64,000 nucleotides of DNA from Kingdonia uniflora (GCA_014058105.1 JACGCM010001796.1:682001-746000), one strand, 5' to 3'. Counted from the stretch's first letter, positions 44,387 through 57,080 are shown. Notes: a model not told the origin generated them from the letters alone. Program-made: numbers and translations.

Positions 44387-45546
44387 TCACCAATCTTCTT
44401 TGGCATTAAGAAATGTATCTAACGACTGGAGATCGGACGTGGCATCACGTTGAATACAGTTAACTCCGGTCCAATATTGTTCAATATTTTCACCATGGAA
44501 CAAGAGTGGATTATCGGATGAAATTGGTGGGGGAGACAAGTCATTGGTATTATCGATATTGCCGTCTAAACGAATTGTGTTATTATCGTCAAATCTACAC
44601 AGGTCCGAGAAGTCCGAATGTAGGAATTCGGATAGACAAAGTCCCCCCACATCAAGGTCATCCATGAAATCTGATAACAACCCATCGGATTCTGGTGCTA
44701 ACTCTGGAGTGAAAAAAACCTTAGTGCACCTTGTGGCTTTGGTTCGTACAACACGAGACTCAGTCGTCGGTACTGGTGGTGGCAGTCGTGCTGATGGAGT
44801 TGGGTTGTTTAGAATCCTCTTTTCCATAGATAGAGTTGATTCTTTGTGAGTCCGTTTTGAGGTTGAGTGACTTTGAACTTTTTTCGATAAATTGGTGTTC
44901 CAATAGTTTTTGATTTCATTGTCTGTTCGCCCTGGAAGACGACCAGCTATAAGCGACCATCTGTAAGCGGAAAAAAAAAAAAAAAAAAAAAAACAATTAT
45001 CGTGCATATAAAAAATAAACATGCAAAACCAGGCTAAGCGTACAAAATATATATAAAGACAGGTAGAAGAATGCCTATTTCCTAAAAGCTTATGAAGTCT
45101 GATAATAAGGTCATCCTCTTCTTCAGATATGTTTCCTCTCTTGATGTCAGGTCGTAAATAGTTTAACCATCGAAGTCGACAGCTTTTTCCGCAACGTTTG
45201 AGACCTGCATTACCGAATACTCAAATTTAGGCACCCCTTTCGCAATATTTCCAAAAGAACCTCAAAATTGTCTTTTTTGCCAAATGATACTATGATCCCC
45301 ACCCCATATTCTTGGAAGAATAAAAAAACGAAGAATTTAAATAACTAAAAACAGAACATTGATTTCAAATACTAAAAATAAATCTTCAATAGTTGCATGT
45401 ATGTAATATTGACCTGCTTCAATGGGGAGATTTCTCCAACTCCCTTGACCATGGATTTGGATGTACTCTTCGAGAGTTCTATCTTCAAGAGCAGTCCAAG
45501 CTCCTCTGTTCAAACCATCTTTAGAGCAACAAGGTCTTCTACCCAT
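44387..45546 (-). CDS. TT2-like: R2R3-MYB transcription factor, TT2-like (copy C)
   Basis: Exons 45414-45546, 45075-45204 and 44387-44960 (133, 130, 574 bp) give 278 residues. Exon 1 gives the same protein as copy A. The MYB domain and the bHLH-contact signature are intact, and the C-terminal motif is the canonical [14 protein letters not shown]. Relative to A there is an insertion (ARLPP) before it and a 12-residue loss after it. Intron 2 begins GC (AATAG|GCATTC) rather than GT, as in B; a long T run of about 23 precedes the acceptor of the same intron. If GC is not used, intron retention would add stops after R3 begins. Expected role as for copy A. Confidence 0.82.
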
Positions 45547-45648
45547 CTCTAGTGATATCAATTATGGTGGAGAGAGACTAATAGGGAAGAAGACCTCAAT
45601 TGTGTCGCTCTTTTCAACTCTTAAAGGATGTTTTTTTGTCTGAACCGG

Positions 45649-45658
45649 ATATATATTT
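45649..45658 (-). promoter_or_regulatory. TATA box of MYB copy C
   Basis: AAATATATAT on the minus strand, 103 bp before the ATG, as in copy A. Confidence 0.5.
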
Positions 45659-46355
45659 GTGCTTGTGGCAAGGATAGCTGTGATGTATTATTGCTTTTAC
45701 TTATTTGTTTTCTCACTTCTCGCTAGTCTCTTTCCCTGAGAAGCTATGGTCAGTAAAATCAGACACATCTTGTCTTGCGGGGGAGCTCTTGAAAAGGTTG
45801 ATTACGGGATTGTCACTTAATAGTCTGTTTTTTTTTTAATGTCACATGTCTATTGTCTCCAGTGGGGGGGGTCCTATTGAATTTGTATGAGGACCTCATA
45901 GTATGTGAGCCCACAATACCAAAAATACCAACAGTAGCCCTAGTGTCTGGAATTTGATTACGAGAGCTTGATATATTGTGATTTTTATTTGTTTATGGAG
46001 GAGGTCTTGGAAACGTGTTCTCCTACCACTGCTAAGTTAATTATTGTTAATTTCTCTCTTCTCTCTTCTCTCTTCTCTCTTCTCTCAAACTAGCTACCCT
46101 TCCCATAGTACACCCATTGAAAGTTTGTTGATGTCTTTATTTCTTCCGAAAATTTGGGAATAAATATCGAAAAATTCAAACATTACACTTTCTTTGATTG
46201 GGACTTAGAAACATTTAGTTATCGATGCTCGTCCCGCCCACTTGTAGACTTTCTTTGATTTGGACTTACTGATAAGCAAAATTGATTTTTGTCCTATAAT
46301 TGTCTCATTGTCCACTAAAGAATAAAGATTTGGAACTGGCATTAGAGACAATCTT
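45659..46355. other. 5' flank of MYB copy C
   Basis: Matches copy A to about 45776, then jumps to the A sequence beginning at 14634. A TCTCTTC microsatellite (about 46053-46087) has about five units against two in A. No gene. Confidence 0.55.
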
Positions 46356-46360
46356 ACATG

Positions 46361-46847
46361 CGTAAGCGCCTGTTCCGAATCTCGAGCTCAAGCCCTAGCT
46401 TCGTCCAATATATATTTACTCGACCTCGTCAACACACGATAACATGGCACATTTATGGTACATTACGAGGCAATTAAAAAGAAGAAAAGTCATTCATACG
46501 AGACTCATCAAAACTGTTTTGTAACATTCATCATTAAAAGGAGATAATTGTCATTAAAATGGTCATAATATGAGACCTATAAATAGGACCCAAAGAAGAA
46601 CAAATAAATAACATATTTTTTTATCTAGAGAATCAACACAATATCGTCAAGAATACTCATTGTAATCAGTAGTCGCTTAATCAATAATATTTTTGTTTCT
46701 AAATCCTGAAGAGAGGCCGTGGTTTTTACATATTAAGAGATTTCTATGCTAATTCTCATGTGTTAGTGATTATTTGTTATTGTTAGTATTTTGCTCATCT
46801 CTGGTGTGAGGTACTATGTTCGAGCCCCGAATTTATAAGCTCTTACA
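46361..46847 (+). repeat. Solo LTR shared with block A
   Basis: Counterpart of 15212-15700; first base mutated (CGTAAGCGCC), flanks ACATG and AAGTG correspond to the ACGTG duplication in A. Confidence 0.8.
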
Positions 46848-46860
46848 AAGTGCTTAAGGC

Positions 46861-46936
46861 TGAGCATAAACCGACCAAACCAAACCGACCTAAACCAAAC
46901 CGATCTGGTAAATTTTTCGAAGAGGCACGGTTCAGT
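46861..46936. repeat. Truncated ACCGAACCG-type repeat
   Basis: Same repeat as 15715-15880, cut at about 46936 where an LTR fragment begins. Confidence 0.5.
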
Positions 46937-47223
46937 TCGCTTATTCCACATCTCGGACTCAAGCTCCATCTTCGACCATCATACATTCACTCGACCTCAT
47001 CAACGTCTACGTGACACATTTATGGCACATTAAAAAAATAACTACATAATTTTATTCATCAATCTCGACCACTACATTAACAGTTTGAGTCAACGCACAT
47101 GGTCATGAATGAAGCCGTTACAAAACAGCAATATCAGACCGTTAAGCAATCAGTTCAAAGACTATCAAATATACATATATTACAACGTCCATCATTACGA
47201 ATAATAATATGTCGTCAAACGGT
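46937..47223 (+). repeat. Tat-type LTR fragment
   Basis: Starts CTTATTCCACATCTCGG, i.e. inside the start of a Tat-type LTR (TGTAGTGGCTTATTCC), and is cut on the right by a copia LTR at 47224. Confidence 0.5.
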
Positions 47224-47247
47224 TGTAAAGAAATAAGGGCAACTAAT

Positions 47248-48501
47248 TGATGAACGCATAATTATGACATTTTTAATATACCCGAACATGTATTTTAGTT
47301 GTCCATTATATTTAATTTGGGATACTTATGCGCATTTGCTTGATTGCAGCTATTAGAGATGGATATTTGAAACCAAACTCTTAAAGTCAAGTAAAAGTGT
47401 CTCCAGTAGTTCATAGCACAAAATGTCAAAGACACAATATATTTGATCTCAAGATTAAAGAAATATATACATAAATATTCTTAGAGAATAAAGATCAAAG
47501 AATATATTGTATCCAAGATCCTTAAAGATATTTTATATTAAAGATATATGCAAGAGTTTCCATGAAAAAAGATCTCTACATCACTTAAGGAAACTATATG
47601 CAAGAATATTAGGTGATTGATTGTAATATTAGAAGATATTATTGTGAAAATATTTTTTAGAATTTAATATATAGTTTCTAAATTTGGGTTCCTTCTCCCA
47701 TAAAAGAAACCCTCCCTCCATTATAATTGAGGATCTCATATTAGAGCAAGTTTAGAAGAAATAATTGAAGTCTTAGTTTTATTTCATTGTTTCTTCTTAT
47801 TTTTAGTTTAATTTTTGTTAATGTATTTTTTAGTTGTTAATGCGATGAAGTCCGATATGAGCGGCTAATCTCCTAGCTAAGGCTAGGATGAGGCCTCTTC
47901 TTGGATGAGCAATAGTTGATAATAATTAGATTCTAATTAGTTTTTTCTTAGTACTTTATAATTGATAAGTTAGTGTATCATATCGAAGGCTTGACCATAG
48001 CTTCAATTTGGTGTACGATAACTTTGGATACAAACAAGTGCTACTAACCGTAGACTTAATTTGGAGATCTAAACAAGAAAAAATATTAGAGAACTCACTC
48101 AAGCTTAGCCATGGTTGAGTTGATAATTCTCTATGGCACTGTTCACCATCTCTTAAAAGCATAACCACTAAATGCTTGACCATAGATTTAATAGTTTATT
48201 TTACAACATCGTATGTGTCTTAACATGAACATATGATGGGTGGAGATATTAGGATCTAGTTATATATCGATTAGTACTTTGAAAGGAAGAGGCCGAGTCT
48301 GAACCTTAGCTCTCTCTCATTAAGTTTTATAATTAGTTTTTACTTCTTCTTAGATTTATCTCTTATAAAACCGTAATTCGGCCTTAAAAGTATTTGTTTT
48401 CTCAAACCTCCCTGTGGATTCGATCCCACTCATCCGTACTACAATTCGACAACCGAACTTTGAGCGGGTATTTTGTAGAGGCCCTAAAAATCCTCTTATC
48501 A
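47248..48501 (+). repeat. 5' LTR of the Athila-like element
   Basis: TGATGAACGCATAATTATG...CCTCTTATCA, 1254 bp. Confidence 0.92.
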
Positions 48502-48503
48502 AA

Positions 48504-48521
48504 TGGCGTCGTTACCGGGGA
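48504..48521 (+). promoter_or_regulatory. Athila primer-binding site
   Basis: TGGCGTCGTTACCGGGGA, two bases after the LTR; matches the Athila site TGGCGCCGTTGCCGGGGA with two changes. Confidence 0.85.
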
Positions 48522-50011
48522 GGCATCATTAAAAACTATTTTCTCTAATACCGAATTTTCTTTGTTAATTATTTCTAATACCGTGCCAATGATTTCTAAA
48601 TTCTATGTTTCTAATATTTGTAAAAAAGTATAGTGGGCCGGTAATAGCATATAGTGTTTATATTATTATCGTTTCTATTTTTGTTTCACTAGTTTAGTTA
48701 AAAAGAAAAGAAAAGATTGTTTCGAGTTTTTGGCGCTACAGTAGCTGTGGAGTCTGTTCCTGAATGTTTCACCATTTTTATCATTTATACTTCACAGTTG
48801 GAAAATATAATTGCTATAAAAGTTTCAGATAATTCAAAACCCTTTCCAAATTGCTATAAATCATTTTTTTTTTGTTTAGTCGTTTATGAGTTACAGCCTT
48901 TTGAAAAAACAGTCTCAGTAAAGGACACCGTTGTTCATTCATCACTTTTTTTGAGCATTAAGGATGCTAAATTCTAGAAAAGTTCTTTATTGAATATTTT
49001 TCCTTTCTGAAATATCTTTCCAAATTGATATTATTTATTGCTCTCTCTTAACCGAGCTGAAAGATATACACATTTGAAAATCAAGACATCATATACTACA
49101 ATAAACATGGAAATTGAATTAATATTGTTGTCGCAAGTTCACTAATCTTTTTTCTCTTGCTTTGCAGGATAGTCACAAAGTTGAAAACGAGACGTACAAT
49201 ACGCAAAGCTAAAAGCATCATCAAATCCATGGTTCTTGTGCCCTCTAAGTGAAGGGGCACTTCTTTCTTTCGCCCTCTAAGTGAAGGGACGGCCACAGCT
49301 TCACCGGGAAATACTTCCCCTAGGTTGGTACCTCTATAAACTTGACATCTAGAAGGGGTTCATATCCGCTCCGCCCCGGCACTGAGAACATAAAGTCGTG
49401 TGGACTATGCAAATACACGCAGCTCTAATAAAATATTTTTTATGGTTGGATTGACCTATTGTAGTGTTTAAATTTTTTTTAATTCCAACATTAGTAAAGG
49501 TAAAAATTGTTAGAAACTTGCGGGATTTCTTCACCTAAAAATCTCTCTAGCAAGTGGGACCACCCATTAGGGATACGAAGAAATTCGTATCATACGAAAA
49601 TTGAACGTCCCAGACCTGAAAATAACTGATAATAAAAAAGAGTAGCAAGATTCCTGCGGGATTTCATCACCCAACGGATAGGTATACCGGACCGGGGTAC
49701 AACACGGGTTCGTAGGATACGGCCTCAACCTAGCGCCGCGAAATATTGGTTGTAGGTTTGCGACGTCACCGTTCCAAGTGTTGGCGTACGATAAGGCGAC
49801 ACACTCAGGCGTGAGGACTGAACATCTACTCTAAGCTGGTACTAGCACAGTGACGCAAGGAGTATAGGAGCCAAAGCCTTTTGCCATCCTACCTATTTTG
49901 AACATAGATGAATATAGGGGAGACCTAATTATTACTTCTAAAAAATGTTAATGTGCTAGAGTTTATACTTGATTGATTATTTATTGCATTGGGTGTTGCT
50001 TTTATTTCAAA
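48522..50011. other. Athila-like leader region
   Basis: About 1.5 kb before the gag-like frame. It has two copies of CCCTCTAAGTGAAGGG (about 49240 and 49272) and two of GCGGGATTTC.TCACC (about 49519, 49657). No gene I can support. Confidence 0.4.
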
Positions 50012-51045
50012 ATGTCATACATGCAAGAACATTGGAATCCATACAGCTCGCAATTCGACATCCCGCAACAACCTCAAAATCATTTTTAATCATTGAATCA
50101 CCAAAATTCTCAATACATAGAACCTTTCCAATCTCATTCATATATGCAAGACCATCAGTCCATTCAATCATCCAATCAGTTCCCACCAGCTCCACCCAAA
50201 CCATCTTTGGAAGATACCCTTGTTCTCTTCATGAAACAAGGGTTGCAATTTCAACAACAAATGATGCAATTCCAATAACAGACATTGGTGAATCAAACTT
50301 CTACGACCCAAATTTTCAGTTGTCAACTACGTAGAGTGAAATAGAGTATAAAAAACTTCTAAGCAATGAAGAAGAACAATTCGAAGTTAAATCCCCTAGT
50401 GATTCAGAAATAGATGAATTCAAGCGTAATCAAGGAATGTTTTCTCCGTGGGGTGAATGGATACCATATTGCGAGACAGATTTAGAAGATGAACATTTTA
50501 AGGTCAACGATCCTATGTCACAAGGAGATCTTGAAGAAGCAGTTATCATGTCTAATACAATTCTTTCTCAATCACCTCTAAATTCAGCCCTCAACATCCA
50601 ACCATCGATGTCACCATACATCATTTCATTTGTCAACCCAATAAATTCTTTCGAGGAAACTATGACCGAGACTGAATATTTTTCCCTCTCCTCTAATGAT
50701 TTTTCTGACGATGACGAGATAAAATATGAACATATGGAATCACCATCTCATTATACGATAATATGCGAGGAATTTGTAGATGATGATATTTGTACCAAAG
50801 TCAAGAAATTAGAAATTGCCGAACCTGTTGCAGATATTATCAACTTGTCATTTCCTTCTCAGTCTCCTTATGAGTCATCTCAGCCTTGCCTTGAGCCGCA
50901 TCCACCTGACACAAATTGCAATATTAAAAACCAGTGGGTGGACGACCCTTGTTTACAGGATATATCACTATTATTGGGGGCTGATTCTGTTTTGGTTACT
51001 CCTTCACCAACCCTCCCTATACCTATGCCTACATCTTCATTTTAG
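50012..51045 (+). pseudogene. Athila-like gag, decayed
   Basis: From MSYMQEHWNPYSSQFD (50012) with stops and frame changes. The segment PPKPSLEDTLVLFMKQGLQF resembles the part of Athila gag after the zinc-binding region. A second open stretch (50437-51045) is acidic and Ser/Pro-rich and ends with PTSSF; it resembles no enzyme. No pol follows. The element would depend on another for transposition. Confidence 0.55.
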
Positions 51046-52939
51046 AAGCCACTTGGGGGTACCCTAATTGTTAATGAATTTGAGGATTTGTTGCGCGATA
51101 ACTCTAGTTGTACCTACTCTATTGATCAATGTTTGAATTATTTCAAAAATTAGGACGACCCCGTAATTCTTAAAATAGTACAAGTATTATCACCTATAAC
51201 TGAGTCATAGAAACTTGAGCCTGACCCATAACCACCCGATCGACATCACTTTAATGGTTCAAGTTACTTTTTGGGAAATGATTAATATCAAGATAAATTT
51301 TTGGTGTATGGAATTATACCTTGTAAAATATCTCAAAGTGAGATTCCCCATAAATTAAATAAGGAAAATCTGTATCCTGGGGGATTAGACTCTGAGTTAT
51401 TTTTATGTATCATGATTGTATCAGCACAATTAGGTGTAGATAAGGAGAACCACTATTTTTTTATTATCTGGTTATTCAAGGATAAGGACAATTTTGGTGT
51501 TCATCGGTTATTTAAGGAAAACTTGCAACCTGGATAGTTCATCAATTATTGTACTTTGTACCCCTTTAGACCTATATCATAACATTCAAGTTTGGGGATA
51601 TATTCGTCTGGCTGAAGACGGTAAACTTAGCGCTTCTTGGGAGGCAACCCTTGACATATTCAGGTAAGAAATTTTAGTTTTCCTCTTCTATTTATTTTTT
51701 TGTTCTCTAATATTTAGGGCAATGCTTGATTTAAGTTTGAGGGTAGAAAACCATTTCTTTATATGCTTTTTGAAGAAAAGTGAAATAATAACATTTTGAC
51801 AATTTATTATATATTTTGACGAATTTCCAAACACTTAAACTGATTTTACCTTGACATAAATATTATGGAAAAACCTAAATTTTGAAATTGTACCAAGTAT
51901 GCACTAGAATATTTTGGAATATCTTAAGCTAGATGTACTATCATTTTATTAGCGACTAATTCAAGTTGACTTGGCATATTTTGAAAACGTGCACTTCACT
52001 GTAGTTTTGTAATTAATACCTTCAATAGATTTTTGCTTAGTATAAGGGAAATTTAACATTTATGTTAGGAATAGTTTGCTACAAGGGAGACAACTGCCTA
52101 AGAATAAGTTTATTCCTAAGAATAAATAATAAGCCAAATGTGTTCTAAAAACATTTACGCTGCAAGGCTACTCGCATGATTAAGAGCTGAAAGAGGAAAA
52201 ATTATCACCAATCTTGAGTTTGACCATGAACTATGTGAAAGGAGCACAATAAAATGTTACTTGTAAGAATCACGAGTCTAGGTCATGATGGGGTACCACA
52301 CTCTGATAACCTTAACTAACTAGCAGGGATTGTCGACCGAAAGCTCCTTGTAACGGAGGTTTCACTAAGAAACAATGTACTCAATTAGAAAAGACATGCA
52401 AAAGAAAAGAAAAAAGTAAAATTCTAGGAAGAGGAATTGACTAAGGCACTCGTCGAACTGACCGTTAAATTTATTCCAGTAAAAACTAGACTACCAAAAA
52501 TTGAGTAAATTATTCTAGACAACGTATTAGGCAATAAAACTATTTTCACTGTGCATTCAAATATAGCTAAAGTAAAATACTTGAATCTCTTTCTAATCTT
52601 GAGGTAATACCTCTAGTTTTGGATAAACTTAAAATATTTTTTTATATACTTAGGAGAATAACAAGTTTAAGTATTTTTCAATCGATATATTTTTGTCACA
52701 ACTATGTAAGGATAAGTTTATAGGAAATGAGTGATGTGTATTCTAGAATTGTTTAAAATATTATTATTGACTTTTGTGGGTATAGTTACTACAAACCCTC
52801 ACGAGAAGATACTCGCCTACCAGGCTAAACCTGGGGGTTTAACGGCTTGTTGCATATGCTAAATGTAATCGCTCTTCTTGAGAAAGTGGCTATTATTTTA
52901 TTTTACTCGGGACGAGCAAAATACATGTTTGGGGGTATT
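51046..52939. other. Athila-like 3' region
   Basis: Short broken frames only (for example 51301-51537). The hallmark hairpin and GGGAGGCAACC are at 51612-51655; the rest is AT-rich 3' UTR. Confidence 0.5.
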
Positions 52940-54188
52940 TGATGAGCGTATAATTATGACATTTTTAATATACCCGAACATGTATTTTAGTTGTCCATTA
53001 TATTTAATTTTGGGTACTTATGCGCATTTGTTTGATTGCAGCTATTGGAGATGGATATTTAAAACCAAGCTCTTAAAGTCAAGTAAAAGTGTCTCCAGCA
53101 GTTCATAGCACAAAAAGTCAAAGACGCAATATATTTGGTCTTAAGATTAAAGAAATATATACAAAAATATTTTTGGAGAATAAAGATCAAAGAATATATT
53201 GCATCCAGGATCCTTAAAGATATTTTATATTAAAGATATATGCAAGAGTTTCCATGAAGAAAGATTTCTACATCACTTAAGGAAATTATATGCAAGAATA
53301 TTAGGTGATTGGTTGTAATATTATAATATATTATTGTAAAAATATATTTTAATTTAATGTATAGTTTCTAAATTTGGGTTCTTTCTCCTATAAAAGGAAC
53401 TCTTCCCCCATTGTAATTGGGGATCTCATATTGGAGCAAATTTAGAAGAAATAATTAAAGTTTTAGTTTTATTTCATTGTTTCTTCTTTTTAGTTTAATT
53501 TTAGTTAATATCTTTTTTAGTTGTTAATGCGATGAAGTCCGAGATGAGCGGTTAATCTCTTAGATAAGGCTAGGATGAGGCCTCTTCTTGGATGGGCAAT
53601 AGTTGATAATAATTAGCTTTTAATTAGTTTTCTCTAAGTACTTTATAATTAATAAGTTAGTGCATCATATCGAAGGCTTGACCATAGCTTTAATTTGGTA
53701 TACGATAACTTTGGATACAAACAAGTGTTACTAACCGTAGACTTAATTTGAAGATCTAAACAAAAGAAAACATTAGAGAACTCACTCAAGCCTAGCCATG
53801 GTTGAGTTGATAATTTTCTAAGGCACTTTTTACCATCTCTTCAAAGTATAACCAATAAATGCTTGACCATAGATTTTGTGGTTTATTTTACAATATCGTA
53901 TGTGTCTTAACATGAACATATGATGAGTGGAGATATTAGGATCTAGTTATATATCAATTATTGCTTTGAAAGGAAGAGGCCAAGTCTGAACCTTTGCTCT
54001 CTCTCATTAAGTTTTATAATTAGTTTTTACTTCTTCTTAGATTTATCTTTTATAAAACTGTAATTCGGCCTAGAAAGTATTTGTTTTCCCAAACCTCCCT
54101 GTGGATTTGATCCCACTCATCCATACTACAATTCGACAACTATACTTTGAGCGAGTATTTTGTAGAGGCCCTAAAAATCCTTTTATCA
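52940..54188 (+). repeat. 3' LTR of the Athila-like element
   Basis: TGATGAGCGTATAATTATG...CTTTTATCA, 1249 bp. Confidence 0.92.
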
Positions 54189-54193
54189 CTAAT

Positions 54194-54975
54194 CCCAATT
54201 CCTCGCCCCAAGAACGATAAACGGAAATACCATTAAGAAATTATACAAAAGCAAGAACACAGCGATTTACTTGGAAGAGGGAAGTGGAAAACCCTTACGG
54301 ATAAAAAACTACTCCCCGAATAATCCACTATGATAATCAAACAGGTTTCAAAGATCTCTCCAAGCTTCTCAAATGGAGTCTCTCAAATTCTAGGTCTCTA
54401 GAATTAAACTCACATAGGAAGGATGGGCTAACAAATAACCTAAGTCCTCTTTATATACTAGAGGACTTAATACAAGTATAACAGATCTCGAGGTATAACT
54501 CAACGTCTTAGAAGAACTCACAAAGGCAACCTAGCACAACTCGTTCGAACGTAGCACAAAGTTGTTCGAACAACTTTAACGATTAAAGGTTCCAGCCCTA
54601 GAAAACATACATGACGTTCGAACGAAATCCAATCTCGTTCGAACGACTTCTTCAGTCTTTAAATCTCAAAACGTGAAATCAGACAACTCGTTCGAATGAG
54701 CTCCATTCTTGTTCGAACGACTTCGACCTACTTAGAGTTCATCTTCAGCAATTTGAGCAGAACCAGCTCGAGTCTTCAGGCAACATAACCAGTTTGAACT
54801 CCAAGTAACTTAACCAGCTTGAATATTTAGGTAACTAAACCAGCTCGAACTTTTGTCGGTCATAACCAGTTCGAATCTGAACATTAAAAATCTCATTTTC
54901 AATCCGACTTCAATCCTTGAACTGAAATATCTCAAACTAAAATGACCTCGAACATAATTCGAGTTCATACCTTAA
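54194..54975 (-). repeat. 3' LTR of the split copia element, main part
   Basis: On the minus strand starts TGTTAAGGTATGAAC at 54975. Contains a set of GTTCGAACGA-type motifs (54540-54725). Its last 24 bp are across the Athila insertion at 47224-47247. Confidence 0.7.
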
Positions 54976-55447
54976 CAATCTCCCACTTAAAATTGAATCT
55001 ATCATAACCCATCTCCAGATCTCTAAATAAATTGCTCGCACTACCCAGAACTTCAATTTTGAAGACCTACTTAACAAATTTCACAATCTTCAACAAATCT
55101 CCCATTTGAAATTGGAAATTTGAAATGTGAGGTTCGCGTAACTTTACCTATCTTCAAAGTAACTATATTTGTAACTGTGTTAAACCGAACTCTTTACGCC
55201 AAAAGCCACTGTATCACACAAACTTTCAAAGCCGCACTGTACTTATGCCTTTGCAATCAATGATGCAATTAACCATTGTCATATCGATACCCAAGAGGCT
55301 TCAGTATAACACCACTAAACTGTAGTCATTTCCATGTCACTAATGTAGTTCGCCATCACAAGTAAACACAACCATGCAAGCTGAACAAGAAATACTCCAT
55401 AGCTATGAGCTACAACCGAGTCTTCTTCGAATGCATAATATTTATTA
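54976..55447. other. Purine tract and 3' UTR of the split copia element
   Basis: Tract at 54976-54986; otherwise non-coding. The RT and RNase H that should lie here are missing. Confidence 0.5.
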
Positions 55448-57080
55448 TCAACGTCTCACAAGCTCCCACTTTCCTATGACCTCACCTTGTAAAGCCACCT
55501 TGTAGTCATCACCAATACTGGCTAGACACAAACAATGTCGAGAGTAATGATAATGGGCCGCAGGTATCAAAATCTTGGTTCTTCTTTTTATTACAATTGG
55601 AGGAGTATATGGTTCTCGTTGGACCTTTTCAACCAATGGTTCCAACACTATCTCTGCAGAGATTTTTACATACTCACATGACCCCAATAAATCTACTTTT
55701 CTGGTCCACTTATCCATGTCTTTACAAAAGACATCATCATTGGATATCGCATTAATAAGTTGGATAATTTTCCGATTCTTCGCATCACTAGACCGGTCAC
55801 CAAAATCATCACAAACATATCCAATGAACATGCACAAACCAGACATATAATCTAGTAATGATATACTACTAGAATAGAAAAAAAAAAGTATAAATGATTA
55901 CCTCCCTTTTTGTCCAAGTGATCTATTCTAATAGTCCAAGATTTAATGCATACCAAGACTCTATATCAACCGTCGAAACTACCGAATCTACCCAAAATTG
56001 CTTTGACGACTCGATGAAACATTTCATACTTCGCGCCCTTTTAGTAATTACACGAACCATACTTTCAGCCATACCAAACTCTTGTAGTATTATTGGGATC
56101 TTCTCAGCCTTTCAATCCCAATAGATACTTTATTTATAACAAACTTGTCACAGCAAAATTGATTACTATCACCATTAGACCCAAGATGCTTCAACATTGA
56201 ACCCATCTCAATTTTAACTCAAGCTTTCCATCTAGCGAAGACATCAAACCAATCAGTTTCATTCTTCAAGAAATGTACACCAAGCTCTCGTGTAGAACTA
56301 ACTCTAGTCGGTTCCCATACATCATCGTATAAGTGGTTTGATCCCATATTCCATTTTCTTCTCTTTCTAGGAAACCCAACTTTCTTTTGCTTTACCAAGA
56401 CAACATCTTCACAAAAGAACAAATCTTTCAATTTTAACTTGTTAAGTATTCTCCTTGAGAATAATGTTTTCATCCTAATGCTCACGTGACCAAGTTTTTT
56501 ATGCCATGCTCTAGAGTTCACCATCGAAGTAACAACACCAATAATGTCATCATTAGCATTACACATCCCTAAGAACGCATCTTTTCTTTTGTCCCAAGCT
56601 AAAATAATAGTATCCTTCATGATCTCAAAATAATCATCGCCAAAGGTAGCCAAAAGACGCAAGTCTGATAGTTGGCTTGAAAGCATATTTCTAGCCATAC
56701 TAGACACATATTACATCGTGTCCAAACTTAACGAATTATCATTCTCCATTATCTACTATGTGATAGCATTCATCATAGCTAGACAATTCACTTTTACCTG
56801 ACGTAATTTCCAATGGAGCAACCAAGTCTAACTTCAACTTTTTACAAACACCATAAGATAACCACCATGACTTATCACGAGTACCATGAATTACATTACA
56901 TGGTTTATCCCGAATATCACAAGTCATATCAACCAAATTATTTGAAATAAGATTGGAGGCACTATCGGAATTCTTTCCTTCCCCGGAGAAAGTCACCGAA
57001 CGTCTCTTTACAGATATTTTCTTTCTTGTCGATCTACAATCTTCCTTCTTATGACCAACTTTACCATAATTCCAACAAAT
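55448..57080 (-). pseudogene. Copia gag-pol remnant
   Basis: On the minus strand: zinc knuckle CWNYGKVGHKKEDC (about 57060; second Cys is Tyr); a stretch with IVDSGA-like protease decay; gag-pre-integrase AWHKKLGHVSIRMKTLF and KDLFFCEDVVLVKQKKV (56219-56707); integrase pieces with stops (FARWKA, ARSMKCFIESSKQFW); the region after integrase (CMFIGYVCDDFG, EPYTPPIV, YKVALQGE, 55448-55846). Then it ends. Many lesions. Confidence 0.8.

Larger units (their letters stand above)
41044..46870. repeat. Duplicated block C (MYB copy C and flanks)
   Basis: From ACTATGGTCTCCGCTC on, the left flank matches block B. The segment contains the TIR element at 41695-43476, copy C, and a 5' flank that lacks 1.2 kb present in A. 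Confidence 0.8.
47248..54188 (+). mobile_element. Athila-like Ty3/gypsy element, complete ends, non-autonomous
   Basis: LTRs 47248-48501 and 52940-54188 and a perfect target duplication CTAAT (47243-47247, 54189-54193). Primer-binding site TGGCGTCGTTACCGGGGA (48504-48521) is the Athila type, complementary to tRNA-Asp. A gag-like region is present, but no protease, RT, RNase H or integrase. Late in the element (51612-51655) is GTCTGGCTGAAGACG then GCGCTTCTTGGGAGGCAACC, and ACTCGGGACGAGCAAAAT plus GTTTGGGGGTATT precede the 3' LTR; both are Athila hallmarks. Confidence 0.92.

Noticed and set aside
48717..48977. 86-residue frame in the Athila-like leader
   Set aside because: No similarity to gag or env-like proteins that I can defend; composition is that of AT-rich UTR.
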